Shown: in pieces, positions 61,741 to 64,000 of the stretch
Layout: every line of letters starts with the position of its first letter
How positions within the stretch are numbered: position 1 is the first letter of the stretch
DNA from: an uncultured Butyricimonas sp.
GTDB taxonomy: Bacteria > Bacteroidota > Bacteroidia > Bacteroidales > Marinifilaceae
Reading direction: 5' to 3'
DNA: 64,000 nucleotides
Assembly: GCA_944321845.1 (NCBI GenBank)
Contig: CALUMT010000037.1
Span: forward strand, 1 to 64,000
The notes under the pieces: model-generated
What the model saw: the letters and a program-made list of their open reading frames with translations, nothing else
What the model was told of the DNA's origin: nothing
Database searches by the model: none
Made by a program: the position numbers and the translations under genes

Positions 61741-64000
61741 ATGAAAAAAAAGAGTATGTTTAGGTACTTGGGGTATAAGATACCCTGTAAAAAATGTTGG
61801 TGTATTATGCGATTAGTATTACTATTCACGGTAGGTATCGTGTTGCAGGTATCTGCCGCCAGTTTTGCCCAAACGGTGAGAATGACGGGGAAACAACAAT
61901 CGTTGAAAGCGATTTTCGAGCAGGTGGAGCAACAGACGGGGAAAGTGACCTTGTTTAGTAATAACGAGCTGGACATGAACAAGGTGGTAAGAGTGGAGAC
62001 CGGTAATTTCACGTTAGAGAATTTATATTCCACTCTTTTGCGGGGAACGAACCTGACTTTCGAGATCACGGATAATTACGTGGTGATCCGTCGTGCCAAA
62101 ATGATTCCGGTGAATGATGAAAAACAGAAATCGGTGACGGTGACAGGTAAGGTGGTGGACACGAAAAAACAGCCTATTCCAGGGGTTACGGTACAAATCA
62201 AGGGAATAAGTCTGGGTACTGTTACTGACGTGGATGGGAAATATCGGTTGACTATTCCGAATCTGGAGGAATTCTCCCTGTTGTTTTCCTTTATCGGGAT
62301 GGAAAGTCAGGAAATCAAGTACGTGGGGAAAGATACGATTGATGTGGTGATGAAGGAAGAAGCGGAGGCTTTGGATGAGGTTGTCGTCACGGGTTACCAG
62401 ACGATCAATCGGCATGAATTGACCAGTGCGGTGGATGTTTTGAAAATGGATGATATTAAGGTTGCGGGAGTAAGTACGGTAGATCAAATGTTACAAGGTC
62501 GGATTCCCGGCATGATTTTTATGCAGAATTCCGGTCAAGTAGGTGCTGCCCCCAAATTGAGAATCAGAGGAAACTCGACTATGTTGGGAAGTCAGGAACC
62601 GCTATGGGTGTTGGATGGAGTGGTGTTATCGGATCCGGTGAATGTAGATCCTTCCCAGTTGAATGATTTGGATTTCGTGAATCTGTTGGGAAATGCCATT
62701 TCTGGGTTAAATCCTGATGATATTGAAGAGATAACGGTGTTGAAAGATGCTTCTGCAACGGCACTCTACGGGGCCAGGGCCGGTAATGGGGTGATTGTGA
62801 TTTCCACCAAAAAAGGAAAATCTGGTCCTCCTTCCGTGACTTATTCCGTAACAGGAACATATACAAGAAGACCTCGTTATACAGATAAAGCTATTTATTT
62901 GATGAATTCTAAGGAACGAATTGACGTTTCGCGAGAGATGATAGAGCGGGGAATTTATTACAGTAGTTTTGATGCATGGACTGGTTATGAGGCCATTATT
63001 CAGGATTACTATAATGGCAAAATTGATTTCGATGAATATAATGAACAGGTCGGATACTATGAAACGTTGAATACGGATTGGTTCGGTTTGATTTGTCGTG
63101 ATGCTTTTTCGCATAATCACACGTTAAGCCTTTCTGGTGGAGCGACGAATGTTCGCTATTATGCTTCATTGGGTGTCAATGATGAGAATGGAACAATTAA
63201 GGGTGAAAATAATAAACGTTATTCAACGATGTTGAAATTATCTGCTGATTATGAACGGTTTTCATTGCAATTTCAGGTGCAGGGAAATGTATCTACTCGA
63301 GATTATAATCCTTCCGAGTTGGGAGTGATGGATTATGCCTACAATACCAGTCGGGCAATACCAGCTTTTAATCAGGATGGTTCGCGTTATTTTTACCCAC
63401 GAGCCAATGCTTATAGTACTTATGATTTTAATATATTGAACGAGATGGAGAATTCGGCGGATAAAACGAAAGGAAGTGCTATTAATACTCAAGCTCATCT
63501 TCGGTTTAATATGTTGAAGGATTTAAGACTGGAAGCTACACTTTCTTATGCTGTAAGCAATACAAATCAGGAGACTTATTTTACGGAGAACGCTTATTAT
63601 GTTGATCAGCTTCGTGCGGATAAGACGGAGCGGAATGATTTGTGTCCACTTGGTGGAGAATTGCGAGAGATTAATACTCGTAATGTGACTTGGATGGGAC
63701 GTTTGCAGGCAAATTGGAGTAAAAATATTGGAAAGGATGGTTCCCACAGTTTAAGCGCATCTGCAGGAGTTGAAGCTAATTCGCAGAAATATAATACTTT
63801 TAATATTACGCGAAGGGGTTTTAGTCTTGAGCGAGGAAAAACCTTTTTGTCTATACCGACAACTTATACCATGTATTACGCTAGTTTTATGCAATCATCA
63901 GCTGCCTTGGGAACGTTCAATGAAAGTTTGTCTAATACCTTGGCATGGTATGCCATGGTCGGATATGGATATGATAATCGATATCTTTTTAACGTGCATA
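61741..64000 (+). CDS. SusC/RagA TonB-linked transporter with STN domain, cut by window end
   Basis: At least 753 residues, running off the window. Several in-frame ATGs (61702, 61714, 61729, 61741) exist; 61741 (MKKKSMFRYL) is preferred for its match to the first locus. Signal peptide to about SFAQ; STN domain 46-117 (VRMTGKQQSLKAIFEQVE ... NYVVIRR); regulatory-like domain 133-205 (VTVTGKVVDTKKQPIPGVTV); VVVTGYQ near 214; plug with QMLQGRIPGM, LRIRGNST, WVLDGVV, VLKDASATALYGARAGNGVI; then barrel. It pairs with the sigma and FecR genes before it. GC falls from about 53% (line 62341) to 35% (line 63421). Confidence 0.93.
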   Translation, partial: MKKKSMFRYLGYKIPCKKCWCIMRLVLLFTVGIVLQVSAASFAQTVRMTGKQQSLKAIFEQVEQQTGKVTLFSNNELDMNKVVRVETGNFTLENLYSTLLRGTNLTFEITDNYVVIRRAKMIPVNDEKQKSVTVTGKVVDTKKQPIPGVTVQIKGISLGTVTDVDGKYRLTIPNLEEFSLLFSFIGMESQEIKYVGKDTIDVVMKEEAEALDEVVVTGYQTINRHELTSAVDVLKMDDIKVAGVSTVDQMLQGRIPGMIFMQNSGQVGAAPKLRIRGNSTMLGSQEPLWVLDGVVLSDPVNVDPSQLNDLDFVNLLGNAISGLNPDDIEEITVLKDASATALYGARAGNGVIVISTKKGKSGPPSVTYSVTGTYTRRPRYTDKAIYLMNSKERIDVSREMIERGIYYSSFDAWTGYEAIIQDYYNGKIDFDEYNEQVGYYETLNTDWFGLICRDAFSHNHTLSLSGGATNVRYYASLGVNDENGTIKGENNKRYSTMLKLSADYERFSLQFQVQGNVSTRDYNPSELGVMDYAYNTSRAIPAFNQDGSRYFYPRANAYSTYDFNILNEMENSADKTKGSAINTQAHLRFNMLKDLRLEATLSYAVSNTNQETYFTENAYYVDQLRADKTERNDLCPLGGELREINTRNVTWMGRLQANWSKNIGKDGSHSLSASAGVEANSQKYNTFNITRRGFSLERGKTFLSIPTTYTMYYASFMQSSAALGTFNESLSNTLAWYAMVGYGYDNRYLFNVH

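Noticed and set aside
1-64000. CRISPR array, insertion sequences or prophage
   Set aside because: No regularly spaced repeats with spacers, no transposase, no integrase and no phage structural genes were recognised anywhere in the window.

Overview
The window reads as the chromosome of a Gram-negative anaerobe of the Bacteroidota, order Bacteroidales, most likely near Odoribacteraceae (Odoribacter or Butyricimonas; an inference from gene content, not a database result). Reasons: two ECF sigma / FecR anti-sigma / SusC (RagA) TonB-transporter loci, a SusD lipoprotein, DUF4301, DUF5686 and DUF368 proteins, BamA and Skp homologues, and promoters of the Bacteroidales type (TTTG, 18-21 bases, TAnnTTTG). 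Base composition is very uneven: about 30% GC in a sampled line of the first SusC body, above 70% in nadK. No insertion sequence, integrase, CRISPR array or rRNA was seen; there is one tRNA (Phe).

Layout. 740-4956 (minus): a four-gene Dlt-like cassette (adenylation enzyme, carrier protein, MBOAT acyltransferase, SGNH-type protein). 5447-8412: a secreted CocE/S15-type hydrolase divergent from an AraC regulator. 8616-11412: arginase-fold protein, DUF4186 protein and MATE exporter. 11464-15008 (minus): tRNA-Phe, a small S4 protein, then ppx and ppk (polyphosphate metabolism). 15070-18882 (minus): Yip1-like membrane protein, smpB, map and an SF1 helicase in one tight run. 19036-21624: M28 peptidase facing a FucP-like sugar transporter. 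21787-30232: a thioredoxin-like protein, sigma factor, anti-sigma, SusC, SusD and a metallopeptidase-like lipoprotein lacking its HExxH motif. 30422-34624: a gingipain-like (C25-like) protein and a transglutaminase-like lipoprotein.

34628-40024 (minus): MATE transporter, then a four-gene run (acidic small protein, DUF4301, DUF368, aroE). 40025-42830: an unusual GC-rich accessory block with two divergent, related genes of unknown function, the second with a Gly/Ala/Val-rich tail that runs out of frame into nadK. 42844-47641: nadK, uppS, bamA and ompH, an envelope-biogenesis run, followed by murI, rel/spoT, a Fur-family regulator, purA and mgtC. 53544-56922: recQ divergent from kdsD. 56984-59476: a DUF5686 outer-membrane protein. 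59859-64000: a second sigma / anti-sigma / SusC locus, cut by the window end.

Notable unexplained structure: three separate intergenic arrays of three 11-bp tandem units with different unit sequences; hairpins immediately after both fecR genes and before susC; a sharp fall in GC inside both SusC genes downstream of the STN signalling domain; and a nested inverted repeat at 5334-5412. The Dlt-like cassette and the C25-like protein are the best candidates for uncharacterised functions.
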